Positions 42,296 to 53,865 of a stretch of 64,000 nt of DNA are shown piece after piece; positions within the stretch are counted from its first letter, which is position 1; every line of letters begins with the position of its first letter. Both the position numbers and the translations under genes were made by a program. The stretch spans positions 39,388 to 103,387 of the forward strand of contig RSEE01000158.1 of NCBI GenBank assembly GCA_003971905.1, read 5' to 3'. Under the pieces are notes generated by a model, which did not search any database, was not told the DNA's origin, and saw nothing but the letters and a program-made list of their open reading frames with translations. The DNA is from Moniliella sp. 'wahieum' (Eukaryota; Basidiomycota; Moniliellomycetes; Moniliellales; Moniliellaceae).

Positions 42296-45200
42296 CACGA
42301 GTCCGGCAAGTCGGCGACTACATCCTCGCCACCGAGATCGGCAAGGCAGCTTTGCTGTTGTCCGCAAGGGCTACGACACCCGCCCACCCCGCCGCGCCGT
42401 CGCGTCAAGGTGGTCTCTCGCGCCATCCTCACTGAAAAACTGGTAACCAACCTCGAGGGCGAGATCAGCATCCTCCAGAGCATTTCCCACCCCAACGTGG
42501 TCGAGCTCTTGACTTGCATCAAGAATGCGATCACATATACTCATCATGCCCTTTTGTCCATGGGGCGATCTGAGCATGTACATCAAGTCCCATGGCCAAT
42601 TGCCGTCATCGCCGCTGCCCTCGCACCCGGTCCGACCCCGTGTTTAGCGACCGGGACCTCGGCGCCTCAGTCATGGCCAACAGTGCTCTCATGTCCTGCC
42701 CATGACGAGAGGGCCATCGATGCGCTGGCCGATGTGCGCCACTTCCCGCATCCAGGGGGGGGTTGAACCATGGGTGGTCCGCAGCTTCCTTACCAGCTCT
42801 GCAGTGCCCTCGAATTTATGTGGAACAAACACATTGTCCACCGCGACATCAACCTCAGAACCTGCTGCTCCAACCTGCCGAACCCACCTTTCTCGCCTCG
42901 GGCCATCCGCTGGGCATCCCCCAAATCAAGGTGGCTGATTTTGGGTTTGCGCGGCATCTGCCAGCCGCGTCGTTGGCCGAAACGCTGTGTGGAAGCCCAC
43001 TCTACATGGCTCCTGAGATCTTGCGCCACGAAAATACGACGCCAAGGCCGATTTGTGGTCGGTAGGGGCTGTGACGTACGAGATGGCTTCGGGAAAGCCC
43101 CCCTTTCGCGCGGCGAATCACATGGAGCTGCTGCGAAGGATGAGAAGAACGACGATCGCATCCGTTTCCCCGACGAACGGTCCGAGGGAAGCTGGACCCG
43201 CGAAAACATTCGTCGAGCCGAGGAGGGCTTGCCTCCGACTGAGAGACCGGCCGAGGTTCCCGCCGACATCAAGCAGATCATCCGTGCCCTCCTCAAGCGC
43301 CACTCGGTGACCCGCGCTGGATTTGATGAGCTCTTCCGCTCGCCGGTTGTCGCCTCGGGCTCGGGGCCCGAGCTGGCACGCGCCCTCGGCCGGCCCATCC
43401 CGGCGCCTCCCTCGCAGCCTTCGTTCCTGCATCTCCCCCGCCACTGGCTTCCCACCCCCCGCCTCCATCTGATCCACTTGCCTTGGAACCGATGGCGATG
43501 CCGCCATCGGCCTCTCTGCTTCCGCATCCTCCCCGACTCCCATTACTTGGCATCCACTGTCACTGCCCAACCATCTCCAGACACATCCCCAGGCTTCGCC
43601 TGCTCCCTCGGTCGCCGAACCACCCCGTCGGCCTATCCTCCTCGGCCGAGCACTGTGTACTCCCCCACGCGCGCAGATGCCGTTCCGATCCCGGGGGCCA
43701 AGACTCGGGATCCGATAACCCAGCGGGGCCCTGAGGCCCACTCGATGCCGGTGAGGGAGGACACGGTGCCCCCACGACTGCGACCCATGGGATCATCCGG
43801 CGTGCTTGGCACGCCACCTCCTGCGTTCGTCAAGCTGCCCTTTGCGCCCAGCTTTGCCCAGCGCAGGGGGTCTCTCATCCACCCGGCCCCGTTCCTGCCT
43901 GCACGCAGGACGACGATCGGGTTTCAAACTACCACGCCCTCCTCCCTTTCTCGTCCACCCGTGACGAGCCGCCCCCCCGCTCCCGACCAGCAACAAGGCG
44001 AGTACTCGCGTCCATCCGAACTGGCCCTGGCCAAGACAAGGCTGGCTCCGGCGCGAGTGGTACTCCCTCCGCGACCTTGACTGGGTCCAACCTGGGCCCG
44101 CGGGGCAAAGCTCGGGCGTGCCATCCTCGCCTGCCAGCCCAACCGCCCCCGCCTCGGGGCAAGAGAGCCCGGACGCCAATCGTCGCGAGGCACGGGGAGC
44201 TTGTTGGATGGAGAGTATGCTATGATCGATGCCCGTACGTCTGGCCAGAAGAAGAGACGGAACGGTTCAACCCGTCTGTGGCGTTTCCGGCTTCCTACCC
44301 ATCTTCGGCTCAGGCGGCCCAGTGCCGCCGCCTCGGCCGCTGCGGCCGCGTTGGGCCGAACGCCCATCCGTCGTCTCAGCCAGATCCGTGCCCCTCCTTC
44401 TCGCGCTTCACCTCGCTGCCCGCCAGTCCTCCTCTCCGGTTGGCAGTCCAACCACGTTTGGGCAGCCTGCCCTGCTGCCCGATCGGTCGCGAAGGGAGAG
44501 CAAATCGATGCCCAAATCCGGACTGGCATCCGCCCTCGCCTCGGCCAAACCCGCGTTCCCTGAGGCCCCACCCTCCCACACCCCCTCTACACCCCGCGAC
44601 ATCCCCCCTGCCCCGTGGCGGCCGTCTCAGTGGTTACAATCGACGTCCAGCGCAGGATCGCCACCGGCACGCGCGCTGATGGGGGGCAAAGCTTCGTCCT
44701 CCAGTACCAGCGCTACCGCGACGCCGGCCTTGGGGGTCCCCCACCTCGCTTCCACGCCCGGCACGCCCGGCCTGCCCGGCACCCCTACCGGCACTTCGTC
44801 CCAAGCGCGGCCTTTGCCGATCCCGAGACCGGCGTTTGCGCTGCCCGCGCATCAGCGTCCCGCCTCGTTCCAACATCGTTCCTCGGCCTCCTTTTCAAGC
44901 AGCGGGCACAGTTACTCCCCGAGGCTGCACCAAGCCCCGCCGGCGCTTACCGGTGGCGGTGGTGGGTTTAGCCCGATCCCATCAGCAGCCCGCTCGCGGC
45001 CCACCCTCTTCCCTTTACAGGTGCCTCGGCTCCGACCGGGGCGACGTACCCGCCGTTGGGCGTCGCCGCGGACGCCGCCGCGTGGGCGGCTGGATTCGGG
45101 TGGTGGGCCCGGCATGCTGGGCACGTCGCCGTTTGGAACGAGTCTGATGGAAACGCAAATGGTCCGGGGCCCTTCTTTCTCGCCTACGCCTTCGTCCTAT

Positions 45201-46504
45201 CCGCCTCCGCCGTCCGAGTTGAGCAGTTCGCTCACCCGCGCCATGAGCCAAGCTTCCATCCGTCTGTTTGGCATTCCTAGCGTAGTGGCCTTGCGCAACG
45301 CGCAAGCGATCATGCGCGGTCGCACCTGGCGCAGTCAGAGTTACTCTGGTGCCGCGCCCGGGCTGAGCACGCACAGTTGGCTGGGGGGCGCCACCCCGCC
45401 GTTGGCCGGCGAGGCGTCGGCGGTCAGCATGGCGGGCGAGCCGGACCCGGCCGAGCGCAACATGTTGGGCCTGATGCTGGACTACTTTCACAAAGCGCAT
45501 GTGCTCAGCGAATTGGCCGACTCGAGATTTACCGAGCAATTTGGCGCGCCGCCACCGGCGTCCCATGCGGAAAGCGCCGCCGGTTCGCCGCTCGACCCCA
45601 GCTCGCTTTCGACGCCGTCGCGGCCGATGCGGGGTCCCATTGCGGTCGCCGTTGCTTCAGGGGGACGATCGTCTTCGTCGCTCAGTGGAGCGTCCGGCTC
45701 GGTCGTACCCAACGATGTGCCTGGTGCGGCCAATGAGGCTGGAACACCGGGAACCACTCCGTCTCCACGCCCTTTGCCTCGACCGCCGTGCTGGGTGTAG
45801 CACCCATCTCAATTGCTGCCTCTCCCTCAAGCAGGCGGCCGACTCGGAGGCGCTGGCGGCCGAATGCCTGCTCATCTACCTCCGTGCTGCTGCGCTGCTG
45901 GATCGTGGCTTACAGACCACCCGAGAGTTTTTGGATGCGCGGCAAGCCAATGGGTGGACCCGCCCTCCCTGCCCCGATCTGATGGACCGTACGTATATGC
46001 CTGGAATTGTTGGAGATGCAAGCTAACCTCACCGTCGTAGTATCCTTTGCGCTCAAAACCAGTTTCCAAACGCTGCTGGAGAGTCGAGTACGTTCGCTCC
46101 AAGACGGGGGAGAGCGACGAACTGCATCCGACGCGCAACATCAACGATCTAATCCTCACCATGGCCGTCGACATTGCCCGGGCCGCCGCGTCGGATGAGA
46201 TGAACCGGACGCGGCAGAACAGCACCGGACGGGCCGAATGGAATGCACAGAGTTGCATTGATGCCTACGATGCGGCCGAGACTGCTGTTGTCCTTGCTCG
46301 AGCCCAGTTTGGCCGAGGAGCCAGGTAACACGGCCTTGACTCCGGCCACGACGGCGTTTATCGAAAAGTGTACGTCCTCTCCCCCCCCCCTAACGCACGA
46401 ACAACGTTGCCTGACTGCCTGCCTCACCCTCACCTCGTCCAGATGTTCATACAATTCGCAAACGCCTCGATAACCTCAACCAGAGCACAGGCCCAACTGC
46501 CTGA
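42296..46504 (+). CDS. ATG1: Autophagy serine/threonine kinase Atg1 (ULK1 homologue), 5' end uncertain
   Basis: Atg1 starts autophagosome formation with Atg13/Atg17. Kinase landmarks in order: [24 protein letters not shown] (Gly-rich loop), [15 protein letters not shown] (catalytic Lys), [20 protein letters not shown], the HRDI catalytic loop (42840) and QNLLLQPAE. Then come [20 protein letters not shown] with the [45 protein letters not shown] and [10 protein letters not shown] Pro/Ser-rich linker of about 700 residues follows. The C-terminal tandem MIT region shows [37 protein letters not shown] and [20 protein letters not shown]. The end is [19 protein letters not shown] with TGA at 46502. 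Introns: 45989-46040 and 46370-46442 (both GTACGT). More than ten frame changes occur. No ATG is found just upstream; an indel, a distant exon or a lost start codon is possible. Confidence 0.93.
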
Positions 46505-47088
46505 GTCGTCACTTCTCTCCACCTTATCGTCCGGTCCCTTATTTCCTCCAATCGATTGCTATGGTCCATTGCACCCCATGTTGTCTCTTCAGATATCATG
46601 AGGTGCTTGGGCATGGTTGCTGTTCCTATCATCTGTGGTGACCCCCCCCCCCCTACCACTCGCTTCCACCCCTTGGTCTCACACTTAGCCAGCGGTGGAC
46701 CTTGTTTGTCATGTTCCGAACCCCCGTCCCCACTCCCATTGTTCATCCTATGATTCCCGCTACGCCCCCTCCCATCCCCTCACACACATCCTAAAGAAGT
46801 CCGCCTGTCCCATCCAAGGAAGATCCGCTGGGTAATTTGTATCTCGCGTTGGTTCCCGCGTTCATAGTGGAACAGAGAAGCAAAGATGATCGATGATCGA
46901 TGACGAGCCTCAATCCAGGCCCTGGATCCCGAGGAGGTTCCAATGCACCCATGTCGACCATGTGCACAACAGCCCATCGCACCGCTTGGCCTTAACGGGC
47001 CGAGAAAGTCCAGCATAGGGGTGAACACCTGGCTCCATTCTGCCCAGAAAAGGAGATAGAAACAACGAAGATCCCATCCTGCTCCCTC
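46505..47088. other. Spacer between convergent ATG1 and AP-1 sigma
   Basis: 584 bp of 3' flank shared by two converging genes, with C-runs at 46643-46654. No gene recognised. Confidence 0.55.
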
Positions 47089-47803
47089 TTAGCCTGAGCG
47101 CGACCCGAGTCGTGCCAAACTCTGGAGAAGGGAAATAAATGATACATGGTCAGTTGGTTGGCGTGAAGGACCAACGGGGCGGTCCGACACCAATGCACGT
47201 ACCGCTTCGGATTGCTCCGCCTCTTCCACCGCATCGCTTTGGGACACGACGCGCAGCACGCTTTTCTTGCTTGACTCTTGCATCTCGCCGGCAATGATCA
47301 GTTCGTCAAAGATCTGGGGGCAGGACAGAGGACAGGGTCAGTGTACGCCTAGGCGCAGGGCGCATCAAGCCGGCAGCCGGCAAGCACAGCACGTACCGCA
47401 TACGCCTTCTGGAAGTTGAAGATCAAGTCGAGTTCGCACACCTGAGTCCCGCATAAATCGCCGTGTCAGTCGATCCGCCCCAACGAGGGGCGAGAAGGGA
47501 AGGACGTACGTTGCCAAAGTAGCGATCGAGAACCTCGACGTAGCGGTGGATGATCTCGAGGGTGATCAGTTCGTTGTCGTCCTGCTCGATGCCGCAGACA
47601 AAGAAGAGAGAGGCATAGCGGCGGTAGACGACCTTGGTGTCCTTGTACTCGAGAAAGTTGCACATGCGCGTGCGGCGGGCCAAGACGAGCTGGGTAACGT
47701 CCTTGACGATCTTGGCCTTGCTCTTGGCGCTCATGGTCTGGAACCACTTGCTGAGGCGCACCTTGCCCTGGCGGCTGATGAGGAGCATCCAGTTGAGACC
47801 CAT
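47089..47803 (-). CDS. APS1: AP-1 complex sigma subunit, 160 aa, intact
   Basis: Small chain of the AP-1 clathrin adaptor acting at trans-Golgi and endosomes. Four exons (47510-47803, 47397-47441, 47203-47313, 47089-47121) total 483 nt with no frameshift. All three introns are phase 0, use GTACGT and are 68, 83 and 81 nt. The start at 47803 gives [20 protein letters not shown], then [40 protein letters not shown] and [20 protein letters not shown]. The block [15 protein letters not shown] lies on the second exon and [20 protein letters not shown] on the third. These are AP-1 rather than AP-2 or AP-3 residues. The C-terminus is [10 protein letters not shown]. The first four residues differ from the usual MIHY/MIHF, which may be a genuine variant. 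Confidence 0.95.
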
Positions 47804-47940
47804 GCTGGGCAGGGGAGACAGAAGACGAAGCGGCGGGGCGGCTGGTGGCGCAGACGGAGGCGGTGGTGGCGGCGGCGTCCTGCCTTTGCTCCTCCCTGGC
47901 GATGTCTGGGCCGCCGCGCCACGCTTGCTTACGTCACCAA
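47804..47940. other. Promoter region of AP-1 sigma and tRNA 3' flank
   Basis: 137 bp, GC-rich with GGTGGCGG repeats at 47845-47875. Both the adaptor gene and the tRNA gene are on the minus strand, so the tRNA terminates toward this region. Confidence 0.5.
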
Positions 47941-47972
47941 CCAAAACCAAAACCAAAACCAAAACCAAAAAG
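47941..47972. repeat. (CCAAAA)n hexamer tract
   Basis: Five tandem CCAAAA units (GGTTTT on the tRNA strand) immediately 3' of the tRNA gene. Confidence 0.95.
47967..47971 (-). terminator. Pol III terminator T5 of tRNA-Met
   Basis: Five T on the minus strand, 4 nt after the tRNA discriminator base, followed by more TTTT runs in the GGTTTT repeat. This is the standard RNA polymerase III stop signal. Confidence 0.8.
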
Positions 47973-47975
47973 GTA

Positions 47976-48078
47976 TGCTTCGTGCCAGGCTCGAACTGGC
48001 GACCTCAGGATGACGTGGAGGATCCACTCACACACAGCGGTATGAGACCTGCGCGCTAGCCAACTGCGCCAACGAAGC
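47976..48078 (-). tRNA. tRNA-Met(CAT), elongator type, with 29-nt intron
   Basis: Minus strand, 103 nt. The acceptor arm GCTTCGT pairs perfectly with ACGAAGC, and the discriminator is A. D-arm: GCGC with GCGC. Anticodon stem-loop: CAGGT-CTCATAA-TCCTG, with a 31-39 T-T pair also present in elongator Met tRNAs of yeast. T-arm: GCCAG-TTCGAGC-CTGGC. The intron occupies 48012-48040, right after position 37, where eukaryotic tRNA introns are found. Exons are 48041-48078 and 47976-48011. A-box- and B-box-like internal promoters (TGGCGCAGTTGG and GGTTCGA-type AGTTCGAGCC) are intact. The elongator assignment rests on similarity to the yeast elongator sequence rather than an initiator-type A1-U72 pair. 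Confidence 0.93.
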
Positions 48079-48646
48079 AGATTGTTGGAGAGTATGGCTC
48101 TTTTTATAGCCGCAGTATGGACAGGGCCGCCCATTTTCTTGGATGGCCTTGGCCCGTAGAGCAATCGATCACAGAGGGGATCCCCGAGACGCTTCCAAGA
48201 GAAGAAGGACAGAGTTTATCTGGGCCACAACGCAGAGAGTACTCGTTTGCAGAGACGATGACACGCTCGTAGAGAGATGATCGATGTGAGGCGGTCATAT
48301 ATATGTAGGCTGCATTCATGTGCCCACGCACTTACATGACTGCGGCTGGAAGAGCAAGCGCCCCTGAAAGGATTGGAGATGGCCGATGGGCGTTGGCTCA
48401 GCAACTTGTGGATTGGGGAAGCGATATCGCTCAAACAAAGATAACGCAGCCACCCCGCCCGCCCACCCGCCTCTCTCACATTCAGCCCCACATCTCGATC
48501 GCTTGTTCCTAACAGCACTTGCAGTTGGTGTTATACACCGTCGCCACTGGCTCTGCTTTTTTAGCTGCCGTGTGCGCTGCTCCTCGTCTTCCAACCCCCC
48601 ATTGCGGTTTCTCCCCCCATCACTAGTCCTCAAGCTCAAGCACCGC
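48079..48646. other. Intergenic 5' region
   Basis: Spacer between the tRNA and the next plus-strand gene; ATATATAT at 48297-48304. Nothing else recognised. Confidence 0.5.
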
Positions 48647-51600
48647 ATGGCGGCCTCCAACAGCGCTACCCCAGCGCCTCCTCGCTCCTTGCTCCTTGCC
48701 CCCTCCCTCGACGGCGCACTCCCCCTCCACCCGACACAGCCAGCCGGTCGGCGCGGCGGCAGGCGACCCGCGCTGTCTCCCGTCCAGCGTCCTTTTCCAG
48801 CGACCACAGCTCCTACTCCAGTCGGTCTACCACGCTGCCTCTGTCTCTGTCTCTGCCTCTGCCTCTGCCTCTGCCTCTGCCTCTGCCTCTGCCTCTTCCA
48901 CTCATCCTCGCCAACCACATGGGTCGCACGGCCCTGGTGGCAGCCCAAGCTACAATAGTTCAAGTCTCAAGGGCCGGGCGAACTACCCGAAAGGTGACTC
49001 GCGTCGCCGCGGTTCCTTGTCCACCTTGTTCTGCGTCCGAGTGGATGGAATTGCATTCCGAAGCGAATGCGGACCTTCATCGCAGAGGGCGAGTTGGTAA
49101 CAGGGAGGCCTCCTTTACTTTGCCGTCCCTTGGTGCCTCTCGTGCTGCAGTTGACCACCAGCTCCTGGGGCGGGAGAAAGTCAATGAGTAGGGCGCTACG
49201 CTCCCTCGTGCCCACGTGGTCCGAGCACGTGCCAGCGCACAAACAGCAGGCGCCGGTGGAAGGATCCCAACCGTCTTCGTCGGTTCACTCCTCGGTCCGC
49301 CGGTCTACCTCCACACCCCATTGGCATCTCGCTTTGACCCTTCCCCTCTTCATCGATCCCCAGCAGGAAGTGTGCGCAGCATGGATCTACCTACCGCATC
49401 CGCGGGTCAACGAGCCGATGGTAAGTCCCATATCTTTCTGTCTTACCATTTCCCCACCATAAACACTGTTTATACATATACCATTCTCTCACCCTCTTTC
49501 TGTGCCCCTTCTGGTACGAAACTATACTGACGTCCGGCATTCTGTGTATATCCACAACATACACAGACGCCCATCTCCCGTCCGCAGAACCCAGTCGATG
49601 CTGGTGGGACCGGGGACGACTCGTACTGGGACGACGAGCCCCTGATGCACCCTGATTTCCACCCCGGTTCCTCTTCTCTCTCGACTGGTCCAGCCGCGCC
49701 GAGCTGTACCAGCTGGGTAATACCAGTGCAAGTCTACCTCCTGCGCGTTTTTCGCCCGACAGGATACCCACCTTCCACCCTCAGTCGCCAATCTTCGCGG
49801 GCCTCCCTGGTCCCCGTGCATCACCAGCGTTTCCCAAGCCAGCACGACGGAAGATGGCTCCCTCCGACCCCGACGCGCGACCGGCCCCCGCTTCTTCGCC
49901 GCTTCCCTTGTTGGACTTGCGTCGGCTGAGTCATGCGGTGAGCTTAGCGATGGATGCGTCCACCTGGTTGAAGACAATATGGCCCGCCCCGGTGCGCATC
50001 TTGCTCCTGCCTCGCTACTCACACCCACTGAGCCGCGGACCGAGCTGCTGTGGAACTTGGTGGGCGATGAAGAGCCAGCGATCGCATCGGATGAATCGGA
50101 CGCGACCATCCCCATTTCTGCCCGGGCGTGCTTGCGCCCAGCAGCGCCGCGCTCACCCCGCTCAACTCGACCGCTGCCAACTATGGTACGTCGAGCCAGC
50201 AGGCCCACGACTGGATGACGGTGCCAACAGTGGCCTACGGCAACAGTCTTCTCAGACGGGCAGTGTACGTTGGCGCCTCCGAAACCTCTTCCGCCGGTCC
50301 CAGGCAGTGCAGCGGGCGGGGTGGTGTCGCTGCTACGGCGGTATACCACGTTAGGAAGCCAAGCGACAACGACCAACAGTGCCACCACGGTCGGGTCCAG
50401 TGAGCTTCGCGCTCGGAGCACCAAGAGCTTACGATGAGGCCGACGGACAAGGGACGATGTCGAAGCCCACTACCGCTTCCAGCTGATGGAGCGACAACGA
50501 CAGCGACAGCGTCGGCAAGACGCCGATCTCAGCTTGGCACTGTACGTGTCGAGTGTAGAGTTGATGTTGTCGGCGTTACCGCCGCAGTCGGCCCAGGGGG
50601 TTAGTGACCGGCACGGTCCGAACTGCAAGCGACGTTGATGGAGGCGTTGCACAAGTTGGAATCGACGGCTCCCAAGACCTCTTCGCACCAACAACCCTCC
50701 GTGCTCAGGGTAGTTCCTCCCGCGAGCCCGACCGGACCGTGCATACTGAGCTTGCCGATCTACGCCGCGAGCTGCAAATGGCGCTCAACTCGTTAGCCCC
50801 ACGGCTGCCAACCGAGGGGGAAGACACTACTCCCCCTCCCCGCCCCACTGTACCATCTACCACATTCACACTCACACACTTGTCCCGCCACAGTGCCTTT
50901 GCTCCCCCCAGCCGCCGATCCCGCCGAGCTCGCCAATCCCGACCATGCCGTCTTCCTTGCCGATTCGCCCATCCAAGCTGGCTGGCGCCGCCGAATCCTT
51001 CATCGGATTGTATGGGGTGCGTGACATGTGCCTGGCCACCACCGCAGGCGCGGTCCACATCACTGCCCGCGCCGTGTGCTGGGCTCTGCCGCTCGAGGGC
51101 CCGCCTGCTTCGGTCCCGGCCGAGACACCGATGGCCACCTTGCAACCTGTTCGAGCTGCGAATAAGAGCGAGGAGGAAAGGCAAAGTGGAAGAGAAAGAG
51201 AAAAGAAAGGGGAAGAGACAGCATGGCCAGCCAACTGTTCACCAGTGCAGTCCGTATGGTGACCGGCGGTACGAGTCTGTCCATGATGGGCCTCGACTCC
51301 CCTCTGCGTTTTCCTCTTCGACCATGACAGTGAGCCAGGTATCGCAGCAAGTGGGCAGCTGGCTTTCGAAGCAAGTGCGTGTCGAGCCGAGGCTTGCGAC
51401 CCCGCCGGCGGGCTGGAAGAACATCTGATCCACAAGGCGGCCGAACTGGGACGTGCGGTCAAACGATCGCAGTTACCGCACCAGCTTCGTTGCTCACCGA
51501 CCACCTGACCGCGGTGATGGTCCTGGTCAACCGCAAGTACGCAGTGCACAACGTACTATTGACTTTATCTTGTCCCAGCTGGTGCGTGCTTGCGCTTTGT

Positions 51601-51781
51601 GCGTCGGCGACAATGGCATGTGTATGCCGCTCGAACCCTGGTGGCCGGGCTGGAGGCGGCCATTGCGGCGATCAGGCGTATCGGGAGGATGTCAAGCAAC
51701 CGGATCCAATCCAATCGCTCCCACTGCTCCAAGCCGGCGCTGGGACGCTCCTCCGGCCTATTCTCGCCATGGGCGCACTAA
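48647..51781 (+). CDS. Large uncharacterised Ser/Pro-rich protein
   Basis: Function unknown, possibly about 1000 aa. The ATG at 48647 opens MAASNSATPAPPRSLLLAPS. A Ser-Val/Ser-Ala run (48838-48897) is coded by CTCTGC repeats. Then come HGSHGPGGSPSYNSSSLKGR (about 48915-48975), DGSYWDDEP-like acidic block DDSYWDDEPLMHPDFHPGSS (49615-49675) and LLDLRRLSHAVSLAMDASTW (49910-49970). TELLWNLVGDEEPAIASDES (50040-50100) and NYGTSSQQAHDWMTVPTVAY (50180-50240) follow. Next is a basic Gln/Arg coil, FQLMERQRQRQRRQDADLSL (50480-50540), then VELMLSALPPQSAQG and MEALHKLESTAPKTSS. The C-terminal part has SAVRMVTGGTSLSMMGLDSP and GLEAAIAAIRRIGRMSSN. At least ten frame changes are needed and introns are probable, for example GTGCGTGCTT near 51580. 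No domain family was recognised. Confidence 0.5.
48838..48897 (+). repeat. (CTCTGC)n coding microsatellite
   Basis: About nine tandem CTCTGC units preceded by CTCTGT variants. In the reading frame with the flanking protein it codes alternating Ser and Ala/Val. Confidence 0.9.
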
Positions 51782-52534
51782 CAACCAGAGTTGAGAGGTG
51801 CGGACTGTGTGTGCTGTATATATATGGGGGCGTATTTTTTGAAGACCGTGTTACGTCTCGTTTTGTGGGGGTCTAACTTTACCGTCATGACGATCATGAT
51901 TCCTTCCTGCCCTTACACACCAGTTACCGTTACGTTCGATTTTGATGACTGGAACGTCATTCATACCCATCATCTTCTCTTCCACCTCCATACAGGATGC
52001 GGTCGCTATAGCTTTTTGTTTAAACTGCAAAGAGACGCTGGGCGGGGAAACAGGCTCAGGTATATAGTCACTCGCTCGCACGCGCATCTACTGGTACCTG
52101 TTCCCAGACAGTGAAGACTGACGCACCAACGTTGAATCAATACGAGAAACCATGCCTTCAGGAAGATTAAAGGCGGGAGGGAGGCGGCTAATATATCGTT
52201 TAAACCCATGTCAAGCGCTACTGGTCCGAGGAGGGCACGCGACGGCAGGCGATGAATAGATCCGACAAAACAGAAACGGTACTTTTAAACGACAAAACCC
52301 CAAAAACAGATGGAGAAGAAAGCCAACACATAGTATACAAACAACGCGGGGCATGCTAATAGTTTAAGAGCTGAGCCTCCGCCTTTAGCTGAAGATTGAC
52401 GAAGAGCGGGTACGGTACGAAATAGAAGAAGAAAAGAACGCATTGTTTGTTTCAGGTGCGTCGGTCGTGGTAAGCATTTGTAGATGGGAAACGGGTGTTT
52501 GGCGGTTTTTTTTTGGGGGGGGGGTTGAATGAGC
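51782..52534. other. Spacer between convergent genes
   Basis: AT-richer stretch with a TATATATA at 51818-51825 and a T9G10 run at 52507-52525. No gene recognised. Confidence 0.5.
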
Positions 52535-53714
52535 CTATATATAGGTTTTGGGGGACGGGACGTGCCGCATTGCGGCATTGGCAGGGGTATACATGCAATC
52601 ACCAGCTTGTTTGCTGGGCGAAGGCGGTGGCGTCAAGCAATCGTCGCTCTCCTCGGTCAGAAGAAGGTCGGGCACCTGATCCATCCCCTCGGAATCCGAG
52701 GTCAGGGTTGAAATTGAAGAGAAGCGATCGCTCTCCCACACGGTAGAGCTGTTGGGCCGGACCATGCTGCTGGTCGCATCGGCAAAGGAAGCGGAGTAAG
52801 TGGGGCGGATGCGGATGCGGGGAGGAAGGAGGCCCGAGGCCTGCAGCCTGGCGGCCAGAACTCAATGCGGTCCACAGGCTTGCGGCGTGGCACAATCCGA
52901 GCGCCATTACGTCCTGTCCCACGCCGGTAGTGGCGGAGAGGAAGGGGGTGCGCAACAGAGCGATGTCCTCCTTGTGCCGCCCACTCCTCGATTCCAACGC
53001 AGAGGGCAGTGGGGGTGGAGGCAGGTGAGAGAGGGTTTGGTCGGTTTGTTACGTTTCGGCTCGGCCTTGATCTTGCGCTGGGACCCCCTTTGTGGGCCGT
53101 GGTGGTGGATGCGGATAATGGGTCAAAGCCGAGGTCCGCAGCATCGACGTGGACTTGCGCTTGCCTGCTGTCCGCGGCGCGCTCTTCTCCCTCGGCAACA
53201 GCCTCGGCCGAGCGCTGGAGCGGGCCAGACTGGCTGCGTCTCAAGCGGCCCCGCATGGGGACCAACTCGGGCGTGGTCAAGCGAGGCAGACCGACTGATG
53301 CGATCCGCGCAGCGGGTAAGGGTACGTCGGACAGGCGTCGCGTGGTTCGAATCCGAGTGGCTGCCCTCGGCGGGGGAGGTAGGATGGGGCGTCGGAGCAG
53401 ATCTGTGGTCGACTGAGCGGCTCGCTGCTCTGCTCGGCCGCTGAGAGAGATGGGTCCCACTCCTCGTCCCGCAGGCGTGCGGGCGAGGGGGAGGGACGCT
53501 TCCACGGGTAGGGTCTGCACTGTTCGCCGCGCCAGAAGCGGGCGGGGGAGGCGGCGGCGCGGGTGAGGTCGAGGTCGAGCGGGGAGACGTAGAGCGGGGC
53601 TGCTCGGTGGGAGGGCGGGCGAGGCGCCGGGCGCGAGGGCGGGCATGGCGGCGGGGGGGGGCGGGGACCGGCCGATGGCGGCCGAGGGTCGATGGATTGT
53701 GGCTGCTGGGACAT
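52535..53714 (-). CDS. Uncharacterised Ser/Pro/Arg-rich protein
   Basis: Function unknown, roughly 380 aa. The ATG at 53714 gives MSQQPQSIDPRPPSAGPRPP. A Pro-rich tract follows, then APLYVSPLDLDLTRAAASPA, WDPSLSAAEQSSEPLSRPQI and (after frame changes) SVGLPRLTTPELVPMRGRLR, RSQSGPLQRSAEAVAEGEER. Next are ADLGFDPLSASTTTAHKGG, SRPSRNVTNRPNPLSPASTP and VPRRKPVDRIEFWPPGCRP. The C-terminus reads SSISTLTSDSEGMDQVPDLL, LTEESDDCLTPPPSPSKQ and MRHVPSPKTYI, ending at 52535. RSQS and TPPPSP sites suggest phosphoregulation. At least three frame changes. It lies head-on to the 48647 gene and upstream of APC1 is unrelated DNA. Confidence 0.5.
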
Positions 53715-53865
53715 GTGATGTGATGTGGTGGATCAGCGATCAGCGATCATCGGTCCAGCTGATGCGCTGCGCACGGCCAGGGTGTACTTTAAGGCCCCAT
53801 TCCGCCTGCTGGCGGAAGACACCCCCGCAGTGCCCCAATCGGTCCGTCGGACTCACTAGCCATGC
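53715..53865. other. Spacer between APC1 3' end and unknown gene
   Basis: 150 bp with GATCAGCGATCAGCGATCATCGG repeats at 53730-53752. No gene. Confidence 0.6.

Noticed and set aside
47941..47972. CRISPR-like or telomeric repeat
   Set aside because: Perfect hexamers without spacers in nuclear fungal DNA; a simple microsatellite. No TTAGGG arrays are present anywhere in the window.
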